From Terrimonas_A sp036262095 (lineage in GTDB: Bacteria > Bacteroidota > Bacteroidia > Chitinophagales > Chitinophagaceae), in the NCBI GenBank assembly GCA_036262095.1, contig DATAJQ010000223.1:1-51224 (forward strand): 51,224 bases of DNA, in the 5' to 3' direction. The notes below the pieces were generated by a model. It saw nothing but the letters and a program-made list of their open reading frames with translations, did not search any database and was not told the origin of the DNA. A program made the translations under genes and the position numbers. Positions 7,466 to 16,867 of this stretch are shown in pieces. Each line of letters starts with the position of its first letter. Within the stretch, counting starts at the first letter, position 1.

Positions 7466-9193
7466 CTATTTACAGCCGTCCAGGAAATCCTTAATGCCCT
7501 GAACGATCTTATCCGCCACTTCCTGCTGGAATTTTTCATCCAGTATCAGCATCTCTTCGGCAGGGTTACTGATAAAAAGCATTTCAACCAGTGCATTGGG
7601 GTATTCAGTAGGGCTGTTCAGCATGAAATTAAAGCTGCCTGTATTGCCATATTCTTTTAATCCCAGTTCCAGCATACGGTGATAGATATGATTGCTTAAT
7701 GGGCGGAAACCTACATAGCGGTAAAATGTGCCGGTGCCGCCAACATTTACCGGATCGGCAGATGAATTGAGGTGAATGCTCACGAGGAGATCAGGAACAC
7801 TGTCGCGGTAAAACAAAATCCGCTCCTTATTATCTACAAATTTTTCCGTGGTCCTTGTCATGATCACTTTGGCTCCCTGGCGCTGCAAGGTCCTTTGCAG
7901 TTTCAATGACACAGCCAACGCCAGCATTTTCTCTGAAGAACCTGTTGGGCCGCCAGCGCCGGTGTTACCACCTCCATGCCCTGCATCCACTGCAACAGTA
8001 AGATGGTTCAACGATAAGTTTTGCGGCTGTGGTTTCACTCTTATCACCAGTGTATTGCCCTTATAATAAAGCTGATGCCCCCAATGCTGTGGATGCTTCA
8101 GTTCAATAGTGATGCGCAACACTTCGTCCTCAAGTTGTTCATACCACACATTTTTTATTTCCCTGGTATTTTCCAGTTGAGTGATCCAATTGGTATTGTT
8201 GGTAGCGCCGAATATATCCACTACGATCCTTGAAGGGTCAAGCAACTGGTTCGATTGATAAGCCAGGCGGTTGCTGAGCGCCACTTCTACATAATCATAA
8301 GCAGAATCGCCATATACTCTCCAATTGCCGGTAAGCGAAGTGGGAGGAAAACTTCCCTTGGGTAGAAATTCCACCACATCATCCGGTATATAAGCAGTGC
8401 GGTATTTGGACAGTTTTACTCTATAGAGAGACCCGGCTTTCCCTGTCATCTGCAAAGGGATCAAAGAATCAATATAACCGATCTTGGCACCTCCCAGCCT
8501 GTCGTCACCAAGCCCGAACAGAAGGTGTGCCAGCCGGCCTTTTGTTACCAGCATATCCGGCCCCCATTCACGGGTAAGCGATACCTGGCTGGAAGTATGA
8601 CGCGTAATGGTTTGACCTGCTGTGTCCATAATGGTCACAGGTATTTTAGTGTTCAGAAAACTGTCTGCAACATTCACTGTATATTCTCCCTGGTAGATGC
8701 CGGGCATGGGTTGAGCAGGCATCTCATACAGGGACTCTTTATTATTTACCATTACCACGCAGCCGGTCAATGCTTTTACCCGGAAACGGATCTTATCTCC
8801 CGGCTGCACAATAAGATTTCCTTCTGGAAATGTTTCTATCTGTACTATATCAAGCGTTTTGACAGTGTCCGGAGGAGAAGGGAGAGCGTATTGATAGAGT
8901 AACTTTTTGGACACCCGGCCGCCAGTTCCGCTGGCCATGATCTCTACTGTATTACTCCCGGGCTGAAGATCCACCGCATAAGCAAAGCCTCCGGTGGGAT
9001 ATACTTTTACAGGTGAGCCATTTATGGTAAGCTGACAGCTTTTGCAGGTGCTGCCGGAGATGAACTGGCGTGAAGTACGTGAACTATTATTTTCTTTCAA
9101 AGGGCTGACCAGTCGTATAAAAGGTTTCTCTGCCTGTTGGGCCAGGCTGTTCATTCCTGCAAGCAGCAGTGCTGCCATCATCATTCTTTTCAT
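7466..9193 (-). CDS. N-acetylmuramoyl-L-alanine amidase (Amidase_3)
   Basis: 575 residues, cleaving the amide bond between MurNAc and the stem peptide in the periplasm. A signal peptide is present (MKRMMMAALLLAGMNSLAQ). Residues ~25-390 form a long beta-rich, non-catalytic region, probably with Ig-like and AMIN-like parts for envelope targeting. The catalytic domain spans ~398-573. Zinc ligands are visible as H406 (DAGHGG), E421 (SSEK) and H474 (SIHLNS), and the catalytic glutamate as E537 (ALVEMLFISNP). The usual AmiC domain is ~200 residues, so this protein has an unusually large N-terminal half. The small single-TM protein gene lies directly upstream on the same strand. Confidence 0.9.
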   Translation of the reverse strand: MKRMMMAALLLAGMNSLAQQAEKPFIRLVSPLKENNSSRTSRQFISGSTCKSCQLTINGSPVKVYPTGGFAYAVDLQPGSNTVEIMASGTGGRVSKKLLYQYALPSPPDTVKTLDIVQIETFPEGNLIVQPGDKIRFRVKALTGCVVMVNNKESLYEMPAQPMPGIYQGEYTVNVADSFLNTKIPVTIMDTAGQTITRHTSSQVSLTREWGPDMLVTKGRLAHLLFGLGDDRLGGAKIGYIDSLIPLQMTGKAGSLYRVKLSKYRTAYIPDDVVEFLPKGSFPPTSLTGNWRVYGDSAYDYVEVALSNRLAYQSNQLLDPSRIVVDIFGATNNTNWITQLENTREIKNVWYEQLEDEVLRITIELKHPQHWGHQLYYKGNTLVIRVKPQPQNLSLNHLTVAVDAGHGGGNTGAGGPTGSSEKMLALAVSLKLQRTLQRQGAKVIMTRTTEKFVDNKERILFYRDSVPDLLVSIHLNSSADPVNVGGTGTFYRYVGFRPLSNHIYHRMLELGLKEYGNTGSFNFMLNSPTEYPNALVEMLFISNPAEEMLILDEKFQQEVADKIVQGIKDFLDGCK

Positions 9194-9250
9194 CCGCTAA
9201 AAATACCGATTTATACTGCAGATAAATAAGCCAATGCCGGCATTCATCCA

Positions 9251-9457
9251 TTACTCCGGCAATACAGGTCCGAAACGGAGTTTCCTGCCACGGCTTTTCT
9301 TATTGGGAAAAAGAATATCATGGGCGGTTTCATATCCTTCATCAGCAACCCTGGCATGGCGGATGGCTGACTGACGGCGGTTCCTGATAGTATAGATGAG
9401 AAACCCTATGGCGGCCGCAGCAGCTACTCCCAGTATGACCTTGTTCGTCTTTTTCAT
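9251..9457 (-). CDS. small single-pass membrane protein
   Basis: 68 residues: MKKTNK, one hydrophobic helix (VILGVAAAAAIGFLIYTI), then a basic, Arg-rich tail (RNRRQSAIRHAR) and a polar C-terminus. The positively charged residues after the helix suggest the tail is cytoplasmic. The family is not recognised. It lies 57 bp upstream of the amidase gene on the same strand and could be co-expressed. Coding character is supported by the membrane-protein layout and the clean start, not by any named domain. Confidence 0.6.
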   Translation of the reverse strand: MKKTNKVILGVAAAAAIGFLIYTIRNRRQSAIRHARVADEGYETAHDILFPNKKSRGRKLRFGPVLPE

Positions 9458-9634
9458 GTCGTATTATTTATTTTATTATCGCTGTAGAAAAGTCAAAAAG
9501 CATACCATCTATATAAGCAATTGCAAAACAGCTCCCCAATCTGGCATTATTTTGAACCATAAAATGTATGATTGGTTCGTTCACAAAAGTTAATCCTTTG
9601 TCAACAGCCGCATGTTAATTTAAGAAACAAGCGT

Positions 9635-9832
9635 ATGCCTTCTTCAGTTGTAGCTGCGATACGGTATTACCCGCTGAAATCCATTCTTCGTGTGGTCTTT
9701 GTATCAGGCGATGTATATGATTACAAAAAAGTGCCGGAGAAAGTATATAAGGCAATGAAGGCAGCTGCTTCAAAAGGCACTTACCTTAATAAATATATCA
9801 AAGGGCATTTTTCGTATGAAAAACTTAAATGA
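9635..9832 (+). CDS. KTSC-domain protein
   Basis: 65 residues from the ATG at 9635. The frame is open 21 codons upstream but that part is unlike the family, which begins near SSVVAAIRYY. The single domain matches KTSC: residues read as LRVVFVSGDVYDYKKVP followed by a helix EKVYKAMKAAASKGTYLNKYIKG. KTSC domains occur alone or next to RNA- or stress-related enzymes, and their biochemical role is not established. The gene converges on the cardiolipin synthase gene with a gap of four bases. Confidence 0.78.
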   Translation: MPSSVVAAIRYYPLKSILRVVFVSGDVYDYKKVPEKVYKAMKAAASKGTYLNKYIKGHFSYEKLK

Positions 9833-9836
9833 TCCT

Positions 9837-11285
9837 TTATAATAAGGGAGACAGCAGTCTTGCCACTTTTTCCTGCATTTGTTTATATACAGGCCTTGCA
9901 GTCCAGGCGAGGGGATCGATCTTTTCTGCATTCTTCAGATCATTATAAAAGGTATCTCGTAGCTGCCGGGAAAAATCAATATCATATACCAATGCGTTCA
10001 CTTCAAAATTCAATTCAAAACTGCGGAAGTCCATATTCGCTGTGCCCACCACAGAGAGCTTGCCGTCAGCTACCAGTGTTTTGGCATGTATAAACCCTTT
10101 CTGGTATTGATATATTTCGACGCCTGCTTTTAACAGTTCTTCATAATAAGATCTTGCTGCTGCATTCACCAGTTTACTGTCCGAAATCCCAGGCACCAGC
10201 AATTTCACAGAAAGACCACTCAAAGCTGCAATGGTCAATGCTTCCAGCATGCTTTCACCCGGTATAAAATAAGGCGTGGTGATGAGGATCTCTTTCTGTG
10301 CCAGGTAAACCGCCTGCAATAGAGAAAACAAAATAGTGGGTTGTGTGGAATCAGGTCCGCTGGCCGCTATCTGCACCAGCGTATCCTCCTTTTTATGAAC
10401 ACTGGGGGAAGGGAAAAGAAAAGCTGCCGGTTGCAGAGATTCACCGGAACAGAAATTCCAATCGTTCAAAAAAAGATATTGAAGATAATATACACCAGGC
10501 CCGTCAATACGAAGATGTGTATCTCTCCAGTAAAGCTGGCCGGGTTTATTATTGACATATTTATCACTGATGTTGATACCGCCTGTGAATGCAGTATGTC
10601 CGTCTATCACAATGATCTTCCTATGATTCCGGTAGTTGAGGCGGTTGGCGAGCAATAAAAAACGTATCTTATAAAAGGGAGCGGTTTTAATACCACCAGC
10701 GTTGAGGCGCTCCAGTGTTTGACGCCTGATGGAATAACTGCCGAAATCATCATAAATAAACCTGACCTCCACTCCTTCTTTGGCTTTTTCCAACAATGCT
10801 TCCACCAATTCTCTTGCAACCTCTCCTCTTTCCACGATATAGTATTCGAGATGGATATGGCTGGTAGCAGCACGTATGGCTTCCAGCACTTCAGGAAACT
10901 TTTCTTCCCCGTTAATCAGCAGCTTCACTTTATTATGTCGTGTGAAGGGGCTTTGCTGATCTTTTACCAGTAATCTTGCAAGTTCTTTGTATTCCTGCAC
11001 CACCGTGCCGGCATGCTTCAATGCATCTTGTGTATAAGCAGTAGTTGCTTTCTTCAACTCTTCCAGCACTGTTGCATTAGATATCTCTTTTCGCCCGTAT
11101 ATTTTTCGTTTCCGGTAATTAATGCCAAAGGAGAAATAAAAGATAATGCCGGCAACAGGAAGAAAGACGGCCAGCAGCAGGTAAGCCATGGTCTTGGTAG
11201 TGGTACGGGTATCATAAACGATACGGATGCAGGTGGCAACTAAGATCAGTACATAAAGAATCTCAGAGAGCAGTAGCCAGTTCAT
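9837..11285 (-). CDS. cls: cardiolipin synthase (phospholipase D family)
   Basis: 482 residues, the usual length for bacterial Cls. Two N-terminal transmembrane helices (residues ~4-20 and ~33-53) precede two PLD active-site repeats. The first HKD motif is H221-x-K223-(x4)-D228 in NHRKIIVIDG; the second is H400-x-K402-(x4)-D407 in IHAKTLVADG. The protein joins two phosphatidylglycerols, or PG and CDP-diacylglycerol in other clades, at the inner membrane to form cardiolipin. The PLD-nuclease N-terminal domain of the family is present. It is transcribed leftward, with the protease-like gene 60 bp upstream on the same strand. Confidence 0.93.
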   Translation of the reverse strand: MNWLLLSEILYVLILVATCIRIVYDTRTTTKTMAYLLLAVFLPVAGIIFYFSFGINYRKRKIYGRKEISNATVLEELKKATTAYTQDALKHAGTVVQEYKELARLLVKDQQSPFTRHNKVKLLINGEEKFPEVLEAIRAATSHIHLEYYIVERGEVARELVEALLEKAKEGVEVRFIYDDFGSYSIRRQTLERLNAGGIKTAPFYKIRFLLLANRLNYRNHRKIIVIDGHTAFTGGINISDKYVNNKPGQLYWRDTHLRIDGPGVYYLQYLFLNDWNFCSGESLQPAAFLFPSPSVHKKEDTLVQIAASGPDSTQPTILFSLLQAVYLAQKEILITTPYFIPGESMLEALTIAALSGLSVKLLVPGISDSKLVNAAARSYYEELLKAGVEIYQYQKGFIHAKTLVADGKLSVVGTANMDFRSFELNFEVNALVYDIDFSRQLRDTFYNDLKNAEKIDPLAWTARPVYKQMQEKVARLLSPLL

Positions 11286-11345
11286 GTGCTTATGGGATAG
11301 TTGACAAGAAAGTTACTGCGTTTTATTCAATGAGCCATCATCTTC

Positions 11346-12875
11346 TTATTTTCCCCACTTGCCACGAAATCTGAATGCCAGTTCCAATCCAAGGTACCAG
11401 CCTTTCTTTCTCTCAGCAAATGGCTTGTAATCGATGCCATTTGCTGATAAGGTATAATCCGCATGGGGATATTTACTGATATCCTGCGCATATACCAACC
11501 CTACCCTTCCGATCCTGAATTGATAAAAATGAAGCTCAGCCAGCACACGCTGCTGCACAGCAGAGCCAGATATTTTCTGTTCAAATCCTTCTATCGCGTC
11601 CTTATCCGTCCAGGTATATTGATGGTTCAGCACATAGCCTGCCGAATAACCTGCTCCAAATGCAGCAGAAAAGTTTTTTGCACCAAACAGTTGCTTCTCG
11701 AACACCACCGGCATTTCAACAAACTGGTAACGTGTCTTGAATATTTTTATATCCTGACCGGAAGAGGCCCAGATTGCAGGCATGGTCTCTTCTGAAAAAC
11801 TTCCATAACCTGGTTTAAGTGTAATGCGGTAAAGTCCTTTTTTTCGGTCAATATTCAGGTACAATGCAAGGCCTGCATGAAATGTTTTGGTTTTAAAATA
11901 ACCGTTTTCTCCTGGCATGTTCACCTGCCTGGGTCCACCAAGTAAATTGGCGCTTATGCCATAGTCAAGGAAATGGTGTTTGCCTTTTCCTTTTGCCAGC
12001 GTCTCGGTTTTGGCTATTACTGTATCAGGCTTTGCAGGCTCCTTCTCTTTGTTTTCATGTTTTTTGGCCAGTTGTGCTTTTCTTTCTGCTTCAAGTGCTG
12101 CTTTCTCTTCTGCTTCTTTTTTGGCCAGTGCTTCAAGCTCGCAGCGGTCGAGATGCTGTCCCATTGCGATCATATTAATATACCGGCAGTCGTTATTGCC
12201 AAGTATATACAGCATATCAGCAATATCTTCCATACTGATAGCACGGATCATTGTTTTGCCCAGGCTTGATTCTGCAATGACACCCGCTACAAAGCCCTGG
12301 CTATTGATCAGTGGCATGCCCCGCGCCAATCCGGCCTCTTTACTCACTTTCAGCGTGTATATACCGTTCTTTGCTTTTTTATCCACCTCTATTTTCGCGT
12401 TGTTCATGAACCAGATATTATCACTTACCCATTTATCCCGGAAAGTGCTGAGCTTTCCTTTTTTATCGGCCAGTGATTCGTAATAATTGGTAAGCCATTT
12501 TTTCTCAGGGGGTCGGGGTGCCTGGTAAAGCGCTACTGAAAAAGCGCCCATCCTCGCTTCACGCAGTTTAGTGGCTTTAACACGATATGTACTGTTATAA
12601 AATTTAGCTGTGCGGATGGTTTGGGGAACTATTTCTGCAGGATAATTCTTTTCATTGAGTGAATGCCGGATGGTGACAAAATAAATATGTACCGAATCTT
12701 CAGCCGTGATAAAACCAAATTCACTGACTCCAATTTCTACTACATTGTTTACAAAACCACGCAGATCAGCAGTGTTTGCCTGTGCCGAAGAAGAGAAAGG
12801 GGAAAGGCATCCTGCAAGCATAGCCCACAGGAGCAGCCGTGAAAAGCAGTCGATTTTCAGCGTTTTGGTTTTCAT
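11346..12875 (-). CDS. protease-like domain fused to an outer-membrane beta-barrel
   Basis: 509 residues from the ATG at 12875; an in-frame ATG seven codons earlier is less typical. The signal peptide ends near SSSAQ. Residues ~45-235 (counted from the earlier ATG) resemble a trypsin-like double barrel: FVTIRH for the histidine region and ARGMPLINSQGFVAGV at the site where proteases have GNSGGPL. The nucleophile position reads Arg (R192) and the Asp region lacks an obvious acid, so it is probably not catalytic. Residues ~250-295 are a Lys/Glu/Ala-rich coiled coil. Residues ~305-516 look like an outer-membrane barrel (alternating aromatic strands, final FRFRGKWGK). Domain assignments beyond the signal peptide are inferred from pattern only. 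Confidence 0.55.
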   Translation of the reverse strand: MKTKTLKIDCFSRLLLWAMLAGCLSPFSSSAQANTADLRGFVNNVVEIGVSEFGFITAEDSVHIYFVTIRHSLNEKNYPAEIVPQTIRTAKFYNSTYRVKATKLREARMGAFSVALYQAPRPPEKKWLTNYYESLADKKGKLSTFRDKWVSDNIWFMNNAKIEVDKKAKNGIYTLKVSKEAGLARGMPLINSQGFVAGVIAESSLGKTMIRAISMEDIADMLYILGNNDCRYINMIAMGQHLDRCELEALAKKEAEEKAALEAERKAQLAKKHENKEKEPAKPDTVIAKTETLAKGKGKHHFLDYGISANLLGGPRQVNMPGENGYFKTKTFHAGLALYLNIDRKKGLYRITLKPGYGSFSEETMPAIWASSGQDIKIFKTRYQFVEMPVVFEKQLFGAKNFSAAFGAGYSAGYVLNHQYTWTDKDAIEGFEQKISGSAVQQRVLAELHFYQFRIGRVGLVYAQDISKYPHADYTLSANGIDYKPFAERKKGWYLGLELAFRFRGKWGK

Positions 12876-13020
12876 ACAAGTTAGCGCTTGAATCATTAAA
12901 CTCCTTGCTTATAGGAATATTGCCCAATACGGGTATGAGGGCAATCAGAACGCGGGATTGAACGCAAGCTGCTACGTAAATCTACTTATTTTAAATCGGG
13001 AGCCCTGGAAATTTCATTAC

Positions 13021-14223
13021 TCATTTTCCATTTAACAGTGCTTTTATCACTCCGTCCATCGCCCGTTGATTGATCCATCTTACTACTACCACCAGCTCAT
13101 GTTCGGGATCCACATAAATAAGATTGGCCCCATTGCCAATATGCATGAAAGCACTTGCCGGGGCTGAGGGCAGCATCTTGCGGTCTGTATTCAGGAACCA
13201 GTTCATATACCCGTAATCTGTTTTAACCGGCGTTGGCGTAAGCGCCTGTTTCACCCATTGCTTACTGATCAGTTGCTTTCCTTTCCAGTTGCCCTGGTGC
13301 ATGGTGAGCAAACCAAACCTTGCCATATCATACGCATTGATGAACATACCGCCTCCCCAGTGTCCGCCGCCACTGACACTTTGCACCGCTTCACCATCGA
13401 GCGTGATCCAGGCATTGCGATAGCCTGTCCAGCGCCAGGTATTGGAAGCTCCGATCGGGTCCATGATATACTGTTTCAGCACTTGTGGCAAAGGCTTGCG
13501 CCAGACACTGGTGGCTGCCAGTGCCAAAGCATTTACTCTTACATCATTGTATTCATAACGCGATCCGCTTGGAAAGCGGGGCCGCGACTTCCAATCGGCG
13601 CGACTGCTATCCGGACGGTCGGCCCATTCCGGTTTATCCCATAATGTCCCCTCCCAATCGCTGGTTTGCCGCAGCAGATCATTCCAGGTGATGGTGCGGT
13701 TATGCGGGGAAGCAAACGGGTAAATAAAAAATGGTTTGCCTTTCTCATCTGCCTGTCCATGCAATTCAACAGGTGGAATATACCCTGCTACTGTATCCTG
13801 CACATTCCTGATCAGGCCGCTGTCAACTGCCAGGCCAATCACGGTACTTAAAAAACTTTTGGTGACACTATGCGTCATATCGCAACGCAATGGTTCGCCC
13901 CAGGTTTTGATGATATAACCTTTGTAAATGATAATCCCGGTCGGTTCACCCCGGTCAGCCATTGGGCCAATTATATTACCGAATGGTTCTTTACCAAAAG
14001 TATTGGCCTGATCAATTTCAAGCTGGCGTGGGTTTTTTGATTCATGCGAAATGGCAAAAGCCACAGCAGAGTCAATAGCTGCAGGGTTCAGGCCCATTTC
14101 TGCAGGTGTCCGCTGTTGCCATTGATCAGGCGGAGGAAAATAAGCAGCAGCAGTCTTTGTCTTTTGCGACAGGCCGGCAAAATGAAATATAATGAACAGA
14201 ACGATGGATAAAGAGATTCTCAT
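13021..14223 (-). CDS. beta-lactamase-related serine hydrolase
   Basis: 400 residues from the ATG at 14223, which starts a signal peptide (RISLSIVLFIIFHFAGLSQ); 24 further open codons upstream lack signal character. The class C/penicillin-binding fold shows the nucleophile motif S119-V-T-K122 (HSVTKSF), a YEYND segment at ~223-227 where the family has YxN, and HIG near the end in place of KTG. Such periplasmic proteins include esterases and D-aminopeptidases as well as beta-lactamases, so no drug resistance is claimed. The Asn to Asp shift in the second motif also occurs in non-lactamase relatives. The gene lies downstream of aconitase across a strong terminator, so it needs its own promoter. 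Confidence 0.82.
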   Translation of the reverse strand: MRISLSIVLFIIFHFAGLSQKTKTAAAYFPPPDQWQQRTPAEMGLNPAAIDSAVAFAISHESKNPRQLEIDQANTFGKEPFGNIIGPMADRGEPTGIIIYKGYIIKTWGEPLRCDMTHSVTKSFLSTVIGLAVDSGLIRNVQDTVAGYIPPVELHGQADEKGKPFFIYPFASPHNRTITWNDLLRQTSDWEGTLWDKPEWADRPDSSRADWKSRPRFPSGSRYEYNDVRVNALALAATSVWRKPLPQVLKQYIMDPIGASNTWRWTGYRNAWITLDGEAVQSVSGGGHWGGGMFINAYDMARFGLLTMHQGNWKGKQLISKQWVKQALTPTPVKTDYGYMNWFLNTDRKMLPSAPASAFMHIGNGANLIYVDPEHELVVVVRWINQRAMDGVIKALLNGK

Positions 14224-14296
14224 TATGGATGTGTAGTTGTTGGCGAACCGAAGATAAATTCTTCCCGGATATAAACTCAAGATAGTGCTGACCAAT

Positions 14297-14325
14297 AAAA
14301 AAGCCCGGGTAACCCGGGCTTTTGA
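14297..14325 (-). terminator. intrinsic terminator after aconitase
   Basis: GCCCGGG (14303-14309) pairs with CCCGGGC (14313-14319) over a three-base loop, and A/T runs extend the stem. Read leftward it ends in TTTTTT, 18 bases past the aconitase stop. Confidence 0.85.
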
Positions 14326-14342
14326 CTAAACTTATTTGATTC

Positions 14343-16622
14343 TTACTTCGCAGCTTTCTTTGCAAACTCAGCTCTGATCACATTCAGCGCTCCGCCTGCT
14401 TTAAACCATTCGATCTGTTGCTCATTGTAAGTATGATTTACACTGATCACATCTTTGGTACCATCTGCGTGGTTCAATTCCACTGTCAGTGGCTTGCCGG
14501 GTGCAAAGGAAGTAAGCCCAATAATATCAATGTTATCATTTTCCTGGACCTTATCGTAATCTGCTTTATCGGCAAATGTAAGCGCCAGCATACCTTGTTT
14601 TTTAAGGTTGGTTTCGTGGATACGGGCAAAACTGCGTACGATGATGGCCCTTACACCTAAGTGACGGGGTTCCATCGCCGCGTGTTCGCGGCTGCTGCCT
14701 TCGCCATAGTTTTCATCACCTACCACCACACTGCCTACATGTGCTGCTTTATAAGCGCGGGCTGTAGCAGGCACTGGTCCGTATTCGCCGGTCAACTGGT
14801 TGTTTACACTATCTGTTTTATCGTTGAAATAGTTGATTGCACCGATCAGCATGTTATTGCTGATATTATCCAGGTGGCCACGGAATTTCAACCATGGGCC
14901 GGCCATAGAAATATGGTCGGTTGTACATTTTCCTTTGGCTTTGATCAGCAGTTTCAATCCTTGCAGATCATGTCCTTCCCAGGGTGCAAATGCCTGGAGC
15001 AGTTGAAGGCGCTGGCTGTCGGGGTCCACTACTACTTTCACACTGCTGCCATCTTCAGCAGGAGCCTGATAACCCGGATCATCTACAGAGAAACCTTTGG
15101 GAGGAAGTTCAAAACCGGTAGGCTCTTTCAGCAACACATCCTCACCTTTTTCATTCTTCAGTTTATCTTTTAATGGATTGAAAGAGATTTTTCCGGCGAT
15201 AGCCATTGCTGTCACGATCTCGGGGCTGGCCACAAAAGCATGTGTGCTGGCAAGACCGTCATTACGTTTTGCAAAGTTGCGGTTGAAAGAAGTGATGATC
15301 GTATTCTTGCGGTTGGGATCATCAATATGCCTTGCCCACTGGCCGATGCAGGGTCCGCAGGCATTGGCCAGTACTACACCGCCTACACTTTCAAATGTAT
15401 TGATAAAGCCATCACGCTCGATGGTATAACGTACCAGTTCACTACCGGGAGTGATCGTAAATTCAGAATGTGCTTTCAATCCCTGGCTTACTGCATCTTT
15501 TACAATGCTGGCAGAGCGGCTGATATCTTCATAAGAAGAGTTGGTGCAGCTTCCGATCAGGGCTACTTCCAGTTTTTCCGGCCAGCCATTTTCTTTCACA
15601 GCTTCAGCCATTTTGGAAATAGGTGTAGCCAGGTCCGGCGTGAACGGTCCGTTTACATAAGGCTCGAGTTTGCTGAGATCAAGTTCCAGCACCTGGTCAT
15701 AATATGCAGCAGGGTTGGCATACACTTCAGGATCAGGGCGCAGATGTTCTTTGATACCATCAGCAAGAGAAGCCACTTCTTCGCGGCCGGTAGCTTTCAG
15801 GTAAGCGCTCATTTTTTCATCGTATGCAAAGAGTGAGCAGGTAGCGCCGATCTCAGCACCCATGTTACACACAGTACCTTTACCGGTTGCGCTCATACTG
15901 TCTGCTCCTTCACCGAAATATTCCACGATAGCACCGGTGCCGCCTTTAACAGTCAGCTGACCCGCTACCCAAAGAATTACATCCTTACAACTGGTCCATC
16001 CGCTCATTTTACCTGTCAGCTTCACACCGATCACTTTTGGCATTTTCAATTCCCAGGGAAGACCGGCCATCACGTCCACTGCATCAGCACCACCAACACC
16101 GATAGCTACCATGCCGAGACCACCTGCGTTGGGTGTGTGAGAATCGGTACCGATCATCATACCTCCGGGAAATGCATAGTTTTCCAGCACCACCTGGTGA
16201 ATGATACCCGCGCCCGGTTTCCAGAAACCGATGCCGTATTTATTTGAAATGGAAGAAAGAAAATCATACACCTCTTTGTTCACTTCTTTGGCAGTGGCCA
16301 GGTCAGCTTTGGCGCCCACTTTAGCCTGGATCAGGTGATCGCAATGCACAGTGGAGGGAACAGCTACCTGGTCGCGTCCGCAGGTCATGAATTGCAGCAG
16401 GGCCATCTGGGCGGTCGCATCCTGCATGGCTACGCGGTCGGGCGCAAAATCTACATAATCCTTGCCACGTGTATAGGGAGATGGCGGCACTGCGCCATGT
16501 AAGTGTGCGTATAATATTTTTTCAGTGAGGGTGAGCGGTTTGCCGATGACCTTGCGGGCGGCAGCGATCTTGCCCGGCATTTCAGCATAGATTTTCTTAA
16601 TGAGATCGAGATCAAATACCAT
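14343..16622 (-). CDS. acn: aconitate hydratase, mitochondrial type
   Basis: 759 residues from the ATG at 16622 (MVFDLDLIKKIYAEMPGK); an in-frame ATG 18 codons earlier gives an uncharacteristic extension. It interconverts citrate and isocitrate in the TCA cycle. The [4Fe-4S] ligands are visible as Cys in GSCTNSSYED and the pair in ACGPCIGQW. GTDSHTPNAGGLG and the C-terminal swivel domain with GEGSSREHAAMEPRHLG are canonical. The length and TRGKDYVDFAPDRVAMQDATAQM place it with mitochondrial aconitase rather than AcnB or IRP1-like AcnA. The gene is monocistronic, flanked by hairpin terminators on both sides. Confidence 0.95.
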   Translation of the reverse strand: MVFDLDLIKKIYAEMPGKIAAARKVIGKPLTLTEKILYAHLHGAVPPSPYTRGKDYVDFAPDRVAMQDATAQMALLQFMTCGRDQVAVPSTVHCDHLIQAKVGAKADLATAKEVNKEVYDFLSSISNKYGIGFWKPGAGIIHQVVLENYAFPGGMMIGTDSHTPNAGGLGMVAIGVGGADAVDVMAGLPWELKMPKVIGVKLTGKMSGWTSCKDVILWVAGQLTVKGGTGAIVEYFGEGADSMSATGKGTVCNMGAEIGATCSLFAYDEKMSAYLKATGREEVASLADGIKEHLRPDPEVYANPAAYYDQVLELDLSKLEPYVNGPFTPDLATPISKMAEAVKENGWPEKLEVALIGSCTNSSYEDISRSASIVKDAVSQGLKAHSEFTITPGSELVRYTIERDGFINTFESVGGVVLANACGPCIGQWARHIDDPNRKNTIITSFNRNFAKRNDGLASTHAFVASPEIVTAMAIAGKISFNPLKDKLKNEKGEDVLLKEPTGFELPPKGFSVDDPGYQAPAEDGSSVKVVVDPDSQRLQLLQAFAPWEGHDLQGLKLLIKAKGKCTTDHISMAGPWLKFRGHLDNISNNMLIGAINYFNDKTDSVNNQLTGEYGPVPATARAYKAAHVGSVVVGDENYGEGSSREHAAMEPRHLGVRAIIVRSFARIHETNLKKQGMLALTFADKADYDKVQENDNIDIIGLTSFAPGKPLTVELNHADGTKDVISVNHTYNEQQIEWFKAGGALNVIRAEFAKKAAK

Positions 16623-16812
16623 GTGGATATAATTTGAATTTTGAGATATTGGGCCATCGGTCATTGCCAGGGTCATTGAGGACCAGAGGAGAAAATAAAA
16701 TGACGCGTGACGGTGACAAATGACTTAAAAAGTGTTGCGAATTTACGACAAATCAGTGGTTTTTTCAGCCTGAAAATGAAGAGAAAATAGAGGAAATCGG
16801 GGAAAACACAAA

Positions 16813-16838
16813 GGCGCCGGGTAAATAACCCCGGCGCC
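16813..16838 (-). terminator. intrinsic terminator after the FtsX/MacB permease
   Basis: 9-bp stem GGCGCCGGG (16813-16821) with CCCGGCGCC (16830-16838) and an eight-base loop. On the minus strand it is followed by TTTGTGTTTT. It lies 29 bases after the permease stop. Confidence 0.75.
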
Positions 16839-16867
16839 CGCTGGCAGTTGGTTTATGGTTACGGGAA

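Noticed and set aside
11980..12483. A 167-residue plus-strand reading frame rich in Ser, Phe and Ala
   Set aside because: It is antisense to the Lys/Glu/Ala-rich coiled coil of the protease-like/barrel gene; composition is explained by that gene.
13021..14223. Calling the serine hydrolase an antibiotic-resistance beta-lactamase
   Set aside because: Only the SxxK motif is standard; the other motifs differ, and the family has many non-resistance roles.
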